Origin: Clostridia bacterium
Lineage (GTDB): Bacteria > Bacillota > Clostridia > Oscillospirales > QAKW01
Length of the DNA stretch: 58,187 nucleotides
Direction of reading: 5' to 3'
Assembly (NCBI GenBank): GCA_017464525.1
Contig: JAFTZM010000042.1
Location: 1 to 58,187 of the forward strand
Shown here: piece by piece, positions 31,223 to 40,291 of the stretch
Layout of the letters: each line of letters starts with the position of its first letter
Position numbering within the stretch: the stretch's first letter is position 1
Made by a program: the position numbers and the translations under genes
The notes under the pieces: model-generated
Told to the model about the DNA's origin: nothing
Database searches by the model: none
What the model saw: only the letters and a program-made list of their open reading frames with translations

Positions 31223-33355
31223 TTATTCTTCGCTTGCCTGAGCGGCCTTCTGGGCGTTCTCCATATCGATGAGAGCGTCCTTGCGGGAGAGATTGTATCT
31301 GCCCTTGGAGTCGATCTCCATGAACTTGACCCAGATCTCGTCGCCTTCGCTGAGCAGGTCCTCCACCTTCTCCACACGCTTCTTATCCAGCTTAGAGATA
31401 TGAACCAGACCTTCCTTGCCGGGAGCGAACTCAACAAATGCGCCGAATTCCATGATCTTAACCACCTTGGCACGGTAGATGGCGCCTACTTCAGGCTCAA
31501 ATACAATGCCCTTGATGATCTCCAGCGCCTGGTTGGAGGCAGCGGGATTGGAGGCGGAGATGAATACAGAACCGTCGTCCTCGATATCGATCTTAGCACC
31601 GGTATCGGCAACGATCTTCTGAATCACCTTACCGCCGGTACCGATCACTTCACGGATCTTATCGGGATGGATCTTCAGGGTGATGATCTTGGGAGCCCAA
31701 GGCTTCACATCCTCACGGGGAGCAGCGATGGCGGGGGCGATGATCTCGTCCAGAATCTTATAGCGGGCGTCACGAGTCTTCTGCAGAGCCTCTTTGATGA
31801 TGGCTTCGGTCAGACCGTCCACCTTGATATCCATCTGGATGGCGGTGATACCCTTCTTGGTACCGGCCACCTTAAAGTCCATATCGCCGAAGAAGTCCTC
31901 GATGCCCTGGATATCTACCATGGTCACGAAGGTATCGTCCGGCCGGGTGATCAGACCGCAGGAAATACCGGCAACAGGAGCCTTGATGGGAACACCTGCA
32001 TCCATCAGCGCCAGGGTGGAGCCGCAGATGGCGCCCTGGGAGGTGGAGCCGTTGGAGGTCAGTACATCGGAGACCAGGCGTATGGTATAGGGGAACTCCT
32101 CTACAGAGGGGATCACCGGCTCCAGAGCACGCTCAGCCAGCGCACCGTGACCGATCTCGCGGCGGCCGGGGCTGCGGGAGGGCTTTGCTTCACCAACGGT
32201 AAAGCCGGGCATATTGTAGTGATGGATATAGCGCTTGGAGGTCACGTTATCCAAACCGTCCAGCAGCTGCTCTTCGCTGACCATACCTAAAGTGCAAACA
32301 GTCAGAACCTGAGTCTTGCCGCGGGCGAACAGGCCGCAGCCGTGAACCTTGGGCAGCAGATCGACTTCGCCCCAGAGAGGACGCATATCATTGAGCCCAC
32401 GGTCGTCCACACGCTTGCCCTCTTCGGAGATCCAGTTGCGGACGATATATTTTTGCAGCTTATAGAGGCAATCGCCGATGAGGTAAGCATTCTCGCCCCA
32501 TTCCTCGGCGAAGCGTTCTTCTACCTTAGCGGAAACTTCCTTGATGTTATTGTCCCGGGTGATCTTATCGGCGGTATGAAGGGCTTCCTTCATCATATCC
32601 TCTGCAAAGTCCTTCACGGCGTCGAAGAGCTCATGGGGAACTTCATAGGAATCAAAGCCGAACTTTTCCTTGCCGATCTCGGCAACGATTTCGTTGATAA
32701 AGCTGATCAGCTCCACATTGGCGGCATGGCCGGCCATGATGGCTTCCAGCATCTTATCCTCGGGCACTTCCTTGGCGCCTGCTTCGATCATGGTGACCTT
32801 TTTGGCGGAGGAAGCAACGGTAACAGCCATCTCAGAGCGCTCACGCTGCTCTTCAGTGGGGTTCATGACGATCTCGCCGTCTACCAGGCCAACGGAAACA
32901 CCGCTGATGGGGCCGGCGAAGGGGATATCAGAGATGGAAAGGGCGATGGAGGCGCCGATCATACCCACGATCTCGGGGATGCAATCCTGATCCACAGCCA
33001 GGATGGTCAGGTTCACGTTGACATCGTTACGCATATCCTTGGGGAAGAGGGGGCGGATGGAGCGGTCAATAACACGGCTGCTCAGGATGGCCTTTTCGGA
33101 GGGACGGCCCTCTCTCTTCAGGAAGCCGCCGGGGATCTTACCGGCTGCATACATTCTTTCCTCAAAGTCCACGGAGAGGGGAAAGAAATCGATCCCGTCC
33201 CGGGGCTTGGCAGAGGCGGTGGCGGTGGCCAGAACAACGGTCTCACCGTAGCGCACCAGGGCGCTGCCGTTGGCCAGCTGGGCGAATTTGCCGGTCTCTA
33301 CGATGAGAGGACGGCCGGCGAATTCGGTTTTGAAAATCTTGTGGTTTTCGTACAT
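31223..33355 (-). CDS. pnp: polyribonucleotide nucleotidyltransferase (PNPase)
   Basis: A 710-residue 3'-5' phosphorolytic exoribonuclease that degrades and tails RNA. The order is RNase PH domain 1 (VRYGETVVLATATAS), alpha-helical linker, RNase PH domain 2 (SRSPGRREIGHGALAERAL; GIEDFFGDMDFKVAGT with catalytic aspartates), KH domain (VIGTGGKVIQKIVADTG) and S1 domain (GAIYRAKVVKIMEFGAFVEF). Start at 33355 with AGAAGGAG upstream; an in-frame codon at 33391 would precede that site. It follows rpsO with a 170-base spacer full of stem-loops, a gene order widely kept in bacteria. Confidence 0.97.
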   Translation of the reverse strand: MYENHKIFKTEFAGRPLIVETGKFAQLANGSALVRYGETVVLATATASAKPRDGIDFFPLSVDFEERMYAAGKIPGGFLKREGRPSEKAILSSRVIDRSIRPLFPKDMRNDVNVNLTILAVDQDCIPEIVGMIGASIALSISDIPFAGPISGVSVGLVDGEIVMNPTEEQRERSEMAVTVASSAKKVTMIEAGAKEVPEDKMLEAIMAGHAANVELISFINEIVAEIGKEKFGFDSYEVPHELFDAVKDFAEDMMKEALHTADKITRDNNIKEVSAKVEERFAEEWGENAYLIGDCLYKLQKYIVRNWISEEGKRVDDRGLNDMRPLWGEVDLLPKVHGCGLFARGKTQVLTVCTLGMVSEEQLLDGLDNVTSKRYIHHYNMPGFTVGEAKPSRSPGRREIGHGALAERALEPVIPSVEEFPYTIRLVSDVLTSNGSTSQGAICGSTLALMDAGVPIKAPVAGISCGLITRPDDTFVTMVDIQGIEDFFGDMDFKVAGTKKGITAIQMDIKVDGLTEAIIKEALQKTRDARYKILDEIIAPAIAAPREDVKPWAPKIITLKIHPDKIREVIGTGGKVIQKIVADTGAKIDIEDDGSVFISASNPAASNQALEIIKGIVFEPEVGAIYRAKVVKIMEFGAFVEFAPGKEGLVHISKLDKKRVEKVEDLLSEGDEIWVKFMEIDSKGRYNLSRKDALIDMENAQKAAQASEE

Positions 33356-33370
33356 TTTTAATTCTCCTTC

Positions 33371-33515
33371 TTGAAATGATCTTTGCCCCATTTCAAGAGG
33401 ACCTTTTTAGCACTTAATCAAAAGGTTTTTAAGGCAAAGCCCCTTGATTAACTGCTAAATTTGCCGCTCCCAAAATGGGAAAGAGGCAGAAAGAGGAGTT
33501 CTCCTCTTTCCGCCT
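33371..33515 (-). promoter_or_regulatory. three stem-loops in the rpsO-pnp spacer
   Basis: The spacer holds a 15-bp near-perfect stem (33484-33498 with 33501-33515), a long imperfect stem (33410-33454, GCACTTAATCA against TTGATTAACTGC) and an 8-bp stem next to the pnp ribosome-binding site (33371-33378 with 33389-33396). No T tract follows the first, so these look more like processing or translational control sites than terminators. In E. coli the pnp leader is cut by RNase III and autoregulated by PNPase. Whether this one is comparable is inference. Confidence 0.45.
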
Positions 33516-33525
33516 GCTTTTGAAA

Positions 33526-33792
33526 TTACTTTCTAATGTTGAGCTTTTCGATGATCGCACGATAGCGGTTGATGTCTACCTTGGTCAGGTAGTTCAGCAG
33601 GTTACGTCTGTTACCTACCATCTTCAGCAAACCGCGACGGGAGTGATGATCATTGGGGTTCTTCTTCAGATGCTCGGTCAGCTCATTGATCCGAGCGGTC
33701 AAGATCGCGATCTGGACCTCGGGAGAACCAGTGTCTGTATCGTGCAGCTTATTAGCGGCGATAACAGAATCCTTGATATCCTTCTTCAGCAT
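33526..33792 (-). CDS. rpsO: 30S ribosomal protein S15
   Basis: An 88-residue primary 16S rRNA-binding protein of the small subunit. [22 protein letters not shown] and [20 protein letters not shown] are the classic S15 helices, and the end [18 protein letters not shown] is intact. Start at 33792 with GAAAGGTG nine bases upstream; a longer in-frame extension to 33864 lacks homologous sequence. A structured leader precedes it (33793-33883). It is co-directional with pnp. Confidence 0.97.
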   Translation of the reverse strand: MLKKDIKDSVIAANKLHDTDTGSPEVQIAILTARINELTEHLKKNPNDHHSRRGLLKMVGNRRNLLNYLTKVDINRYRAIIEKLNIRK

Positions 33793-33883
33793 TGCATTTT
33801 TCACCTTTCTTTCAGATTTGCCCGGCACGAACCGAGATACCGCCCGGTGAAGGCCAATATCCAAGCTCGGTCATACTGACAGC
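33793..33883 (-). promoter_or_regulatory. rpsO leader, candidate S15-responsive RNA
   Basis: About 90 leader bases between the promoter and rpsO fold with an ACCGAG/CUCGGU stem (33831-33836 with 33866-33871) enclosing GC-rich inner segments, and an outer region reaching the ribosome-binding site. S15 genes in many bacteria are autoregulated by structurally diverse leader RNAs. No known class was matched by eye. Confidence 0.35.
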
Positions 33884-33889
33884 CAATAT

Positions 33890-33918
33890 AGTATACAACA
33901 AAGTTTTGGAAAAGTAAA
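33890..33918 (-). promoter_or_regulatory. predicted promoter of rpsO-pnp
   Basis: Minus-strand TTTACT (33913-33918), a 17-base spacer and TATACT (33890-33895), about 100 bases upstream of the rpsO start. Confidence 0.6.
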
Positions 33919-33998
33919 GACCTTTTTTTATTTTTTATTGACACCTTTTTCACGGCGTGATATGATAAAGAAAAAATTGTCGGAAAGGGATGGGAATT

Positions 33999-34742
33999 AT
34001 GAAGATCACATTTTTGGGAAGCAGCCACGGAGTGCCCGAGAAGGAGCGTTACTGCTCTTCTGCCATGATCGAGGCGGGGGAGAAGACCTATCTGATCGAT
34101 GCGGGGGCGCCCATTACCGATCTGCTGCTGCGGAGAGGTAAAAAATTAGAGGAGATCGTGGCGATCTTTACCACCCACAGCCACAGTGATCACACCTTTG
34201 GACTGATCCCCTTTCTGGATCTGGCAAATTGGTATTATAAAAATACGAAGACTGTTACTTATTTTACCGGGGAGGCGCTGATGGAGCAGATCCCGCTGGT
34301 GATCGAATCCGCTAGCAACCATACGGTCTTCGACCGGGAGCGGCTGCAGCTGAAGCTGGCCCATGAGGGGAGGGTCTACGAGGATGATACTGTCCGGATC
34401 ACCTATATTCCGGTGCAGCACATGACCCCCTCCTATGCCATTCTGCTGGAGGCGGAGGGCAAGCGGGTGCTCTTTACCGGGGATCTTTCCGGAATGCTTA
34501 AAAAGGAGGACTTCCCCAAGGTGGGGCTGGAGGAGGAAACGGATGTGATCATCTGCGAGATGGCCCATTTCGGCCCCGATGAGATCCGCCCCTATATGGA
34601 GAAAGCCAAGACAAAGCAATGGTGGTTCAACCATGTGAACCGCACCGCCACCGGCGAAAAATTCAAGGCCATTGAGGAGATGGCGGGGGATTTTGCCTAT
34701 CCGGTCTATATTGCTCACGATAACGATGAGATCCTGCTCTGA
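33999..34742 (+). CDS. MBL-fold metallo-hydrolase
   Basis: A 247-residue metallo-beta-lactamase-fold protein. FLGSSHGVPEKER opens like RNase Z/phosphodiesterase-type members. The metal site motif is THSHSDH (Ser replaces the middle Ala/Gly seen in many), then FTGDLSG supplies the bridging Asp and the C-terminal FNHVN and AHDND supply later ligands. Start at 33999, because GGAAAGGG directly abuts the upstream ATG at 33990. Substrate unknown; cyclic nucleotide or RNA phosphodiesters are typical for this branch. Monocistronic. Confidence 0.85.
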   Translation: MKITFLGSSHGVPEKERYCSSAMIEAGEKTYLIDAGAPITDLLLRRGKKLEEIVAIFTTHSHSDHTFGLIPFLDLANWYYKNTKTVTYFTGEALMEQIPLVIESASNHTVFDRERLQLKLAHEGRVYEDDTVRITYIPVQHMTPSYAILLEAEGKRVLFTGDLSGMLKKEDFPKVGLEEETDVIICEMAHFGPDEIRPYMEKAKTKQWWFNHVNRTATGEKFKAIEEMAGDFAYPVYIAHDNDEILL

Positions 34743-34766
34743 GAGCGGGATCTCTTAATTTTTTTA
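34728..34766 (+). terminator. terminator overlapping the MBL gene's stop codon
   Basis: GAGATCCTGCTC and GAGCGGGATCTC form the stem, with the TGA stop in the loop (34740-34742). TTAATTTTTTT follows. The gene's last four codons thus double as the 5' arm. Confidence 0.75.
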
Positions 34767-34836
34767 TAAGCCTTGCAATTTTAATGGGTTTCATATATAA
34801 TATAATAGTTAAAATAGGGCTATTATGAGGTTGTAT

Positions 34837-36102
34837 ATGAAAAAGAGATCTTTTCTCATTTTAATACTGATCTTGTCGCTGCTGTTGACCGGTTGTTCCT
34901 TGGGCGGGGAAGTGGGAAATCTGCTGACGCCCCCTACCATGAGTGTGGGCCGTGAGGCGCTGACCAAGGCTATAAAGTCTGCCATCGGGGAAAACTATGA
35001 ATTGGTGTATCCGCAGGCGGGCTCCTACCGTACCGGCATTGTTTCGGTGGATCTCACCGGTGATGGGATGGCGGAGGCGGTCTGCTTCTATAAGGCCGGC
35101 GGCAAGCTGCAGTTTTTGGTAATGCAGCAGATCGGCGAGGAATGGCACCGGCTGGCCAAGGGAGAGAGCGAGGCGGCCTCAGTGGGTCGGGTGGCCTTCG
35201 GTGATCTGAACGGCGACGGTGTCTCGGAGATCGTGGTGGGCTGGCAATACCTGACCGATACCGACGGCAGCTATGATATCTACGCTATAAGGGACGGCAA
35301 GGCGAGCAGCATCCATGCCGGATTATATACCCGCTTTGTGATGATGGAGAGTGAGCCGGATAAACTGTTTGTGATGAGCCGCAACAGTTCCACTAAATCG
35401 GTGACAGCCTCTTTGGTGGGGTTGAAGGACGGCGCCATCGGTCTGGTGAATACGGTGGCGATGTATGGCAGGGCTTCCGATTATCTGGCCATTACATCGG
35501 CTAAAACCGCCGGCGGGCTGGATGCGGTCTATGTGGACGGCCTTCTGGAAAACGGGCAGGTGCTCACTGAGGTACTGGCAGTGAACGAGCAGGGAGAGTT
35601 GGCCAATGAGCTGCTGACCCAGCTGGAAGTCTCCACTCTGCGATATACCACCATTACCTGCCGGGATGTGAATAAGGACGATATTCCCGAGATCCCCATT
35701 GAGGAGGCGTTGCCTGCCTATCTGCGGAACGGGGTGGAGGAAAACCTTTATTTGATCCATTGGAACACCTTTGACGGTAAGAGCCTTTCCCCGGTCTCCC
35801 ATTCCTTTGTGGATATGACTGAGCAGTTTTCTCTGGATTATCCTGAGGATTGGTACGGGAAGGTCACGGTGGAGCGCCCCGAAACGGGCAACCGTTCCTT
35901 TGCCTTTAAGACCATGGAGGGAGAACTGCTCTTCACCATCCGGGTCTACGGCATCTCGGAATATTCCGATAAGCTGGCCGGCACCGGCTGGCGTCGCCTT
36001 TATGAGGACAGCGACCATGTTTACACGGTGTTCTGCGAAAACGGCAACTCCATGGAGATCAATTACCAGCGGGTCTACGGTTTATTTAATGTCATTAACT
36101 GA
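34837..36102 (+). CDS. lipoprotein with FG-GAP/VCBS-like repeats, first gene of a signalling operon
   Basis: A 421-residue exported lipoprotein. The lipobox is LLLTGC with Cys20. Residues about 60-300 contain FG-GAP-like blade segments such as VAFGDLNGDGVSEIVVGW and TCRDVNKDDIPEIP, which have the Asp-X-Asn-X-Asp calcium loop of beta-propellers. A C-terminal domain (about 320-421: EQFSLDYPEDWYGKVTVE) looks like a separate beta sandwich. Start at 34837 with TGAGG six bases upstream. The response-regulator gene begins 12 bases after its stop, so it may be the outer sensing or ligand-binding component of that system. This is inference from the operon. Confidence 0.82.
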   Translation: MKKRSFLILILILSLLLTGCSLGGEVGNLLTPPTMSVGREALTKAIKSAIGENYELVYPQAGSYRTGIVSVDLTGDGMAEAVCFYKAGGKLQFLVMQQIGEEWHRLAKGESEAASVGRVAFGDLNGDGVSEIVVGWQYLTDTDGSYDIYAIRDGKASSIHAGLYTRFVMMESEPDKLFVMSRNSSTKSVTASLVGLKDGAIGLVNTVAMYGRASDYLAITSAKTAGGLDAVYVDGLLENGQVLTEVLAVNEQGELANELLTQLEVSTLRYTTITCRDVNKDDIPEIPIEEALPAYLRNGVEENLYLIHWNTFDGKSLSPVSHSFVDMTEQFSLDYPEDWYGKVTVERPETGNRSFAFKTMEGELLFTIRVYGISEYSDKLAGTGWRRLYEDSDHVYTVFCENGNSMEINYQRVYGLFNVIN

Positions 36103-36114
36103 GGGAGAAATAGA

Positions 36115-36819
36115 ATGACCAAGAAAGTTCTGATTTTAGAAGATGAAGAAGCCATCCGGGCGTTTGTGGTGCTAAATCTGCGGCGAGCCGGCTATGAAAC
36201 GGTGGAGGCTGCCACCGGTGAGGAGGCGCTGGAGCTTTTCGATCGCAATCCGGATATCGACATTGCTGTTTTGGATGTGATGCTGCCGGGCATCGACGGG
36301 CTGGAGGTTTGCAAGACCATCCGCGCCTCCAACCAGAAAATCGGCATTATTATGCTGACTGCCAAGGCGCAGGAAAATGATAAGGTGGCGGGGCTGATGA
36401 ACGGTGCCGATGATTATGTGGCAAAGCCCTTTTCTCCTTTGGAGCTGATCGTGCGGGTGGATAGCCTTTACCGCCGTGTGCAGATCATGAATGGAATGCC
36501 GGTGGATAACGGCGATGAGCTGCGGGACGGCCCCTTTACCTTAAATGTAAAAAGCCGCAAGCTGCAGAAGAACGGCGAGCGGATCGAGGTGACGCAGGTG
36601 GAATTCCAGCTGATGAAGCATTTTCTGGAAAATCCCGGCAAAGCCTTCTCTCGGGAGGAGATCTTCCGCACAGTGTGGGGGGATGCCTTCGGCGGGGATC
36701 GCCATAAGATCGTGGATGTGAATATCCGCCGGCTGCGGATCAAGATCGAGGATGATTCCTCCAACCCCAAGTTTATCCAGACCGTTTGGGGCTTCGGGTA
36801 TCGCTGGGGAAATGAATAA
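36115..36819 (+). CDS. OmpR/PhoB-family response regulator
   Basis: A 234-residue DNA-binding regulator. The receiver domain has EDEEA (acidic pocket, 9-13), phosphoacceptor Asp54 in VLDVMLPG, Thr in MLTAKAQ and the conserved Lys in VAKPFSP. The C-terminal winged helix (about 137-234) shows VTQVEFQLMKHFLENPG, FSREEIFRTVWGD, DVNIRRLRIKIEDD and TVWGFGYRW. It overlaps the histidine kinase gene by eight bases. Target promoters are not evident; self-regulation of this operon is the obvious first guess. Confidence 0.96.
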   Translation: MTKKVLILEDEEAIRAFVVLNLRRAGYETVEAATGEEALELFDRNPDIDIAVLDVMLPGIDGLEVCKTIRASNQKIGIIMLTAKAQENDKVAGLMNGADDYVAKPFSPLELIVRVDSLYRRVQIMNGMPVDNGDELRDGPFTLNVKSRKLQKNGERIEVTQVEFQLMKHFLENPGKAFSREEIFRTVWGDAFGGDRHKIVDVNIRRLRIKIEDDSSNPKFIQTVWGFGYRWGNE

Positions 36820-38329
36820 TAAAGAACGCTTTGAAAAACTGAAGATCTGGGTACTGGAGCTGATCGAAAAGGCCAAATGGCTTTTGGAAATGGCGCAAAA
36901 GCATATCTTTACCGGTATTACCCGCCGCTGGCTGATCAACGTGTTCGGCGTGATCTTACTGGTGGTCATTCTGGTATTTTCGCTGCTCTGCGCTATTGTC
37001 AAGAATTCCTACTACAATAGCTGTATCAGTACCCTGCGGGCAAACGGAGAATATGTGGCTAAGTATTTTGAGAGCCATGTTTATCCCCAGTACCACAGTG
37101 TGCCGGCGGGCTTTATGGCTTTGGTTCAGGATTTTGAAGATAAGAGCACCATGGAGATGCAGGTCATCTCCCTGAATGGCAACACGGTATTTTCCTCTAC
37201 CGGCTTTGAGATCGCTGAGCTGAATGAGACGCCGGATCTGAAAGATGCCCGGGATGGGCGCCCTGCCAGCTGGATCGGGTTTAATGTGCCCTCCGATGAG
37301 CGGGTGGTCAGCGTTTCTATGCCTCTTTATACCGATGATGGGATCATGGTGGGGACAGTTCGGATGATGTCCTCCCTGCGGCAGGTGGATCGTGTGCTGA
37401 TGCAGATGAACCTCTCTATTGTGGGGATCGGATTTTTTATCATTCTGCTCACCACCTTTACCGGTGTATACTTTATTAAATCCATTGTGGCACCGGTCAG
37501 CTTTATTAATGAAACCGCCCGGGAAATTGCCAAGGGCAATATGACTGCCCGGGTGAAGCAGGCAGATAAAAACGACGAGATCGGGGAGCTGGGGCGCACC
37601 ATCAATGCGATGGCGGAGGAGCTTTCCCAGAATGAGCGGTTGAAAAATGAGTTTATCTCCTCTATTTCCCATGAGCTGCGGACGCCGTTGACTGCCATCC
37701 GTGGCTGGACAGAGACCATGCTGGCCGGCAGTGAGAATATGGACAGCACCACCCACCGGGGGGTAGAGATCATCTACAGCGAGACCGAGCGCCTTTCCAA
37801 AATGGTGGAGGAGCTGCTGGATATGTCCCGGCTGCAGAACGGCAGCCTGAAGCTTTCGGTGGAGCAATGTGATCTGCTGGCGGAGTTTGAGGAGACCGTT
37901 TTCATGATGAGCGAACGGGCCAAGAGCGAGGAGATCCTCATTGAATATATTCCCGAAGAGGATTCCATTCCCGCTTTGGTGGATAAAGACCGGGTAAAGC
38001 AGGTATTCTTTAATGTGATCGATAATGCCATCAAGCATTCCTATAAGGGCGGCCGCATTGAGATCGCTGCCCGGATCAAGGAGCAGAGAGCCCTTTTTAT
38101 TGTGCAGGATCACGGAGAAGGGATCAGCGCCGAGGATCTGCCTCACATCAAGGATATGTTCTATAAGGGCAAATCCCAGAAGCGGGGCAGCGGCATTGGC
38201 CTTGGGGTCTCTGATGAGATCATGCGGCTCCACGGTGGGACCCTGGATATCGAAAGTACTCTTAAGGTGGGTACGGTGGTCACCATTGCATTTCCGGTAA
38301 AGGAGGACGACCCTGTTGCAGCAGATTGA
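36812..38329 (+). CDS. membrane sensor histidine kinase
   Basis: A 505-residue kinase. A cytoplasmic helical lead (1-38) comes before TM1 (about 41-63), then an extracellular PAS-like/CACHE-like domain (64-198), TM2 (about 200-222), HAMP (222-275) and HisKA with FISSISHELRTPLTAIRG (His287). HATPase_c follows, with N-box VIDNAIKHS, G1 DHGEGIS and G2 RGSGIGLGVS. Start at 36812, where GGGGAA lies just before ATG and overlaps the regulator's end. The external domain should sense a signal outside the membrane. The flanking lipoprotein and RCC1 proteins are possible partners. Confidence 0.95.
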   Translation: MNNKERFEKLKIWVLELIEKAKWLLEMAQKHIFTGITRRWLINVFGVILLVVILVFSLLCAIVKNSYYNSCISTLRANGEYVAKYFESHVYPQYHSVPAGFMALVQDFEDKSTMEMQVISLNGNTVFSSTGFEIAELNETPDLKDARDGRPASWIGFNVPSDERVVSVSMPLYTDDGIMVGTVRMMSSLRQVDRVLMQMNLSIVGIGFFIILLTTFTGVYFIKSIVAPVSFINETAREIAKGNMTARVKQADKNDEIGELGRTINAMAEELSQNERLKNEFISSISHELRTPLTAIRGWTETMLAGSENMDSTTHRGVEIIYSETERLSKMVEELLDMSRLQNGSLKLSVEQCDLLAEFEETVFMMSERAKSEEILIEYIPEEDSIPALVDKDRVKQVFFNVIDNAIKHSYKGGRIEIAARIKEQRALFIVQDHGEGISAEDLPHIKDMFYKGKSQKRGSGIGLGVSDEIMRLHGGTLDIESTLKVGTVVTIAFPVKEDDPVAAD

Positions 38330-38861
38330 TGAAGGGATCCTTTTATGGATCCGGGAAACTCTGGTGGCGGATTGGCTTACTCCCATCATGCGGTGCATCA
38401 CCTTTTTCGGGGAGTACGGCGCAGGCTGGATCCTGATCGCTCTGATCTTATTATGCTTTAAAAAGACCCGCCGGGCGGGGCTTACCGTAGGGATCGCCCT
38501 GCTGGCAGGCCTTTTGCTGGGGGAGGTCTTATTGAAAAATCTGATCTGCCGTCCCCGGCCCTTTACTTTGTGGCCGGAGCTTACGCTGCTGATTCCTGAG
38601 CCGGTGGGCTTTTCCTGCCCCTCGGGGCATACCACCTCGTCCTTTGCGGCGGCGGTCTCTCTTTTTATGTGGAATAAGAAGTGGGGAATCGGAGCGTTGA
38701 TCTTCGCGGCGCTGGTGGGTTTTTCGCGGATGTATTTTACCGTTCATTATCTGACCGATGTGCTGTTCGGCATCGCCTTGGGGCTGGCCTGCGGGCTGGC
38801 CGCCTGGTATCTGACCGGCCGGCTTTGGAATAGAAGAAACAGAAAGGAGGGCATTGTATGA
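38316..38861 (+). CDS. PAP2-family phosphatase
   Basis: A 181-residue membrane phosphatase of lipid phosphates (for example undecaprenyl pyrophosphate or phosphatidic acid). The three-part active-site signature is complete: KNLICRPRP, CPSGHTTSS and SRMYFTVHYLTD. Five to six transmembrane helices. The start is TTG at 38316 with AAAGGAGG nine bases upstream, overlapping the kinase gene by 14 bases. It overlaps the next gene by four (ATGA). Its place within the operon suggests envelope remodelling as part of the response. Confidence 0.92.
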   Translation: MQQIDEGILLWIRETLVADWLTPIMRCITFFGEYGAGWILIALILLCFKKTRRAGLTVGIALLAGLLLGEVLLKNLICRPRPFTLWPELTLLIPEPVGFSCPSGHTTSSFAAAVSLFMWNKKWGIGALIFAALVGFSRMYFTVHYLTDVLFGIALGLACGLAAWYLTGRLWNRRNRKEGIV

Positions 38862-40291
38862 ATTTCTGGTTGATATTGATCACGCTGCTTTTGTATTTTT
38901 ATACGGTGACCTGTACCTTCTTTACGGCTCAGATCGCGGCTGTAAAGGGACGCCGCAAAAGGTGGGGCTGGCTGGGCCTCTTGCTGGGTATTTTTGGCTT
39001 TGCCATCGTATGCTTTGTGCCGAATGCCAAGGGGGTGACCGGCGAGACCAACCCCATTAAAGCGGCCTTTGGCCGGCTGAAAAAGATCTCTCCCATTGCG
39101 GTGTGGATCTTAGTGGCCGGCGTGGTCGTGGTGGTGGGCGGAACCTTCTTGGCGACCAATTTGAATCTTTATCTGGAAAACCGCAGCCACGAAAAGGAAC
39201 TGATCCAGACAGAGGAGGAAGTGGACTATCTGACCCCTTCCAAGGTGAATGGGAAGGTGGCCGGGATTTTCTGCGGGGACGGTGCAAATTTCGCCGTGAC
39301 CGAGGCGGGGGATCTTTACGGCTGGGGCCAGGTGGGTCTTTCGGCGCTGGATGAGAGCGGAAAGGTTTTCCAGAATGTGAAAAAGGTCTGCGCTGCAGGG
39401 GATACCATTTACCTGCTGGCCACCGATGGCATCCTCTATGCCCGGGGCAATAATGCCAACAGCCTGATTCCCGGGCAGAGCGCCGCATATGTGGAGTCCT
39501 TTGTGAAGGTGGAAGGGGACGTGAAGGATATGGCCCTTTCCGAAACAGCGGGCGCCATCCTGAAAAACAGCGGGAATCTTTATGTAGTGGGGGTCAACAC
39601 CTACGGCCAGCTGGGCCGCAATGCAGAACGGGTGGCGGATACCAATACCAAGCTGGCGTCAAATGTGAGCAAGGTGGTGGTGACCGGCCGATCCCTTTAT
39701 TATCTGACCGCCGACGGTTCGGTATACGGCGTAGGCAGCAATGCCTACGGTCAGTTCGGGCTGGGCAACAAGGAGGTTCAGGCGGCTCCGGTGAAGATCA
39801 ATCAGGGCTGCAGCGATATTGCTGCCGGGGAGGATTTTACGTTGGTGCTGAAAACTGACGGAAGCGTTTGGAGCGCCGGCAATAATAGCTTCGGTCAGTT
39901 GGGCCGCCAGCCGGTGGAAAAGCTGCCGGTCTATGAAGAAGGGGAGACGCCCCCGGTGCCGGCTCCTGCGCCGGCAGGCTCTTTCGGTCAGCTGGAGCTG
40001 GCTGAGGTAACAAAGATCGAAGCCCATGGCCGTACCGCCTTTGCCCTGAAAGGGACAGAGGTCTATGGTTGGGGTCATAACCATCTGGGTCAATTGGGAG
40101 AGGGCAGCGGCAATGCATCTTTGCCCATTCTGATCCATAAAAAGGCCGCCGCTCTGGCCGCCGGCGATAACTGCACCCTGATCCTTACGGAAGAGGGAAA
40201 GCTGCTGGGAGCCGGTGATGGGCGAAACTATCAGCTGGGTGCCCGCAACGATGGAAAGGGCTTTGGTGAGATCGCGGAGGTGGTGAGCTGA
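38858..40291 (+). CDS. membrane-anchored RCC1-repeat protein (1)
   Basis: A 477-residue protein with three transmembrane helices (about 3-24, 37-54, 78-99) and an external domain (about 115-470). The external part is made of RCC1-type propeller repeats: DLYGWGQVGLSALD, NLYVVGVNTYGQLG, SVYGVGSNAYGQFGLG, SVWSAGNNSFGQLG, EVYGWGHNHLGQLG. A Pro/Ala-rich insert lies near 365. Bacterial RCC1 propellers usually bind protein or glycan partners. AAGGAGGG precedes the ATG. It overlaps the PAP2 gene by four bases and the second RCC1 gene by one base, so the pair is strictly co-translated. Confidence 0.85.
   Translation: MNFWLILITLLLYFYTVTCTFFTAQIAAVKGRRKRWGWLGLLLGIFGFAIVCFVPNAKGVTGETNPIKAAFGRLKKISPIAVWILVAGVVVVVGGTFLATNLNLYLENRSHEKELIQTEEEVDYLTPSKVNGKVAGIFCGDGANFAVTEAGDLYGWGQVGLSALDESGKVFQNVKKVCAAGDTIYLLATDGILYARGNNANSLIPGQSAAYVESFVKVEGDVKDMALSETAGAILKNSGNLYVVGVNTYGQLGRNAERVADTNTKLASNVSKVVVTGRSLYYLTADGSVYGVGSNAYGQFGLGNKEVQAAPVKINQGCSDIAAGEDFTLVLKTDGSVWSAGNNSFGQLGRQPVEKLPVYEEGETPPVPAPAPAGSFGQLELAEVTKIEAHGRTAFALKGTEVYGWGHNHLGQLGEGSGNASLPILIHKKAAALAAGDNCTLILTEEGKLLGAGDGRNYQLGARNDGKGFGEIAEVVS

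Noticed and set aside
33484..33515. Intrinsic terminator between rpsO and pnp
   Set aside because: The stem is strong, but no T run follows on the minus strand. A processing site or translational element fits better.
36956..38635. A 559-codon open frame antisense to the histidine kinase
   Set aside because: The sense gene has every kinase motif; the antisense protein is His/Gly-rich noise.
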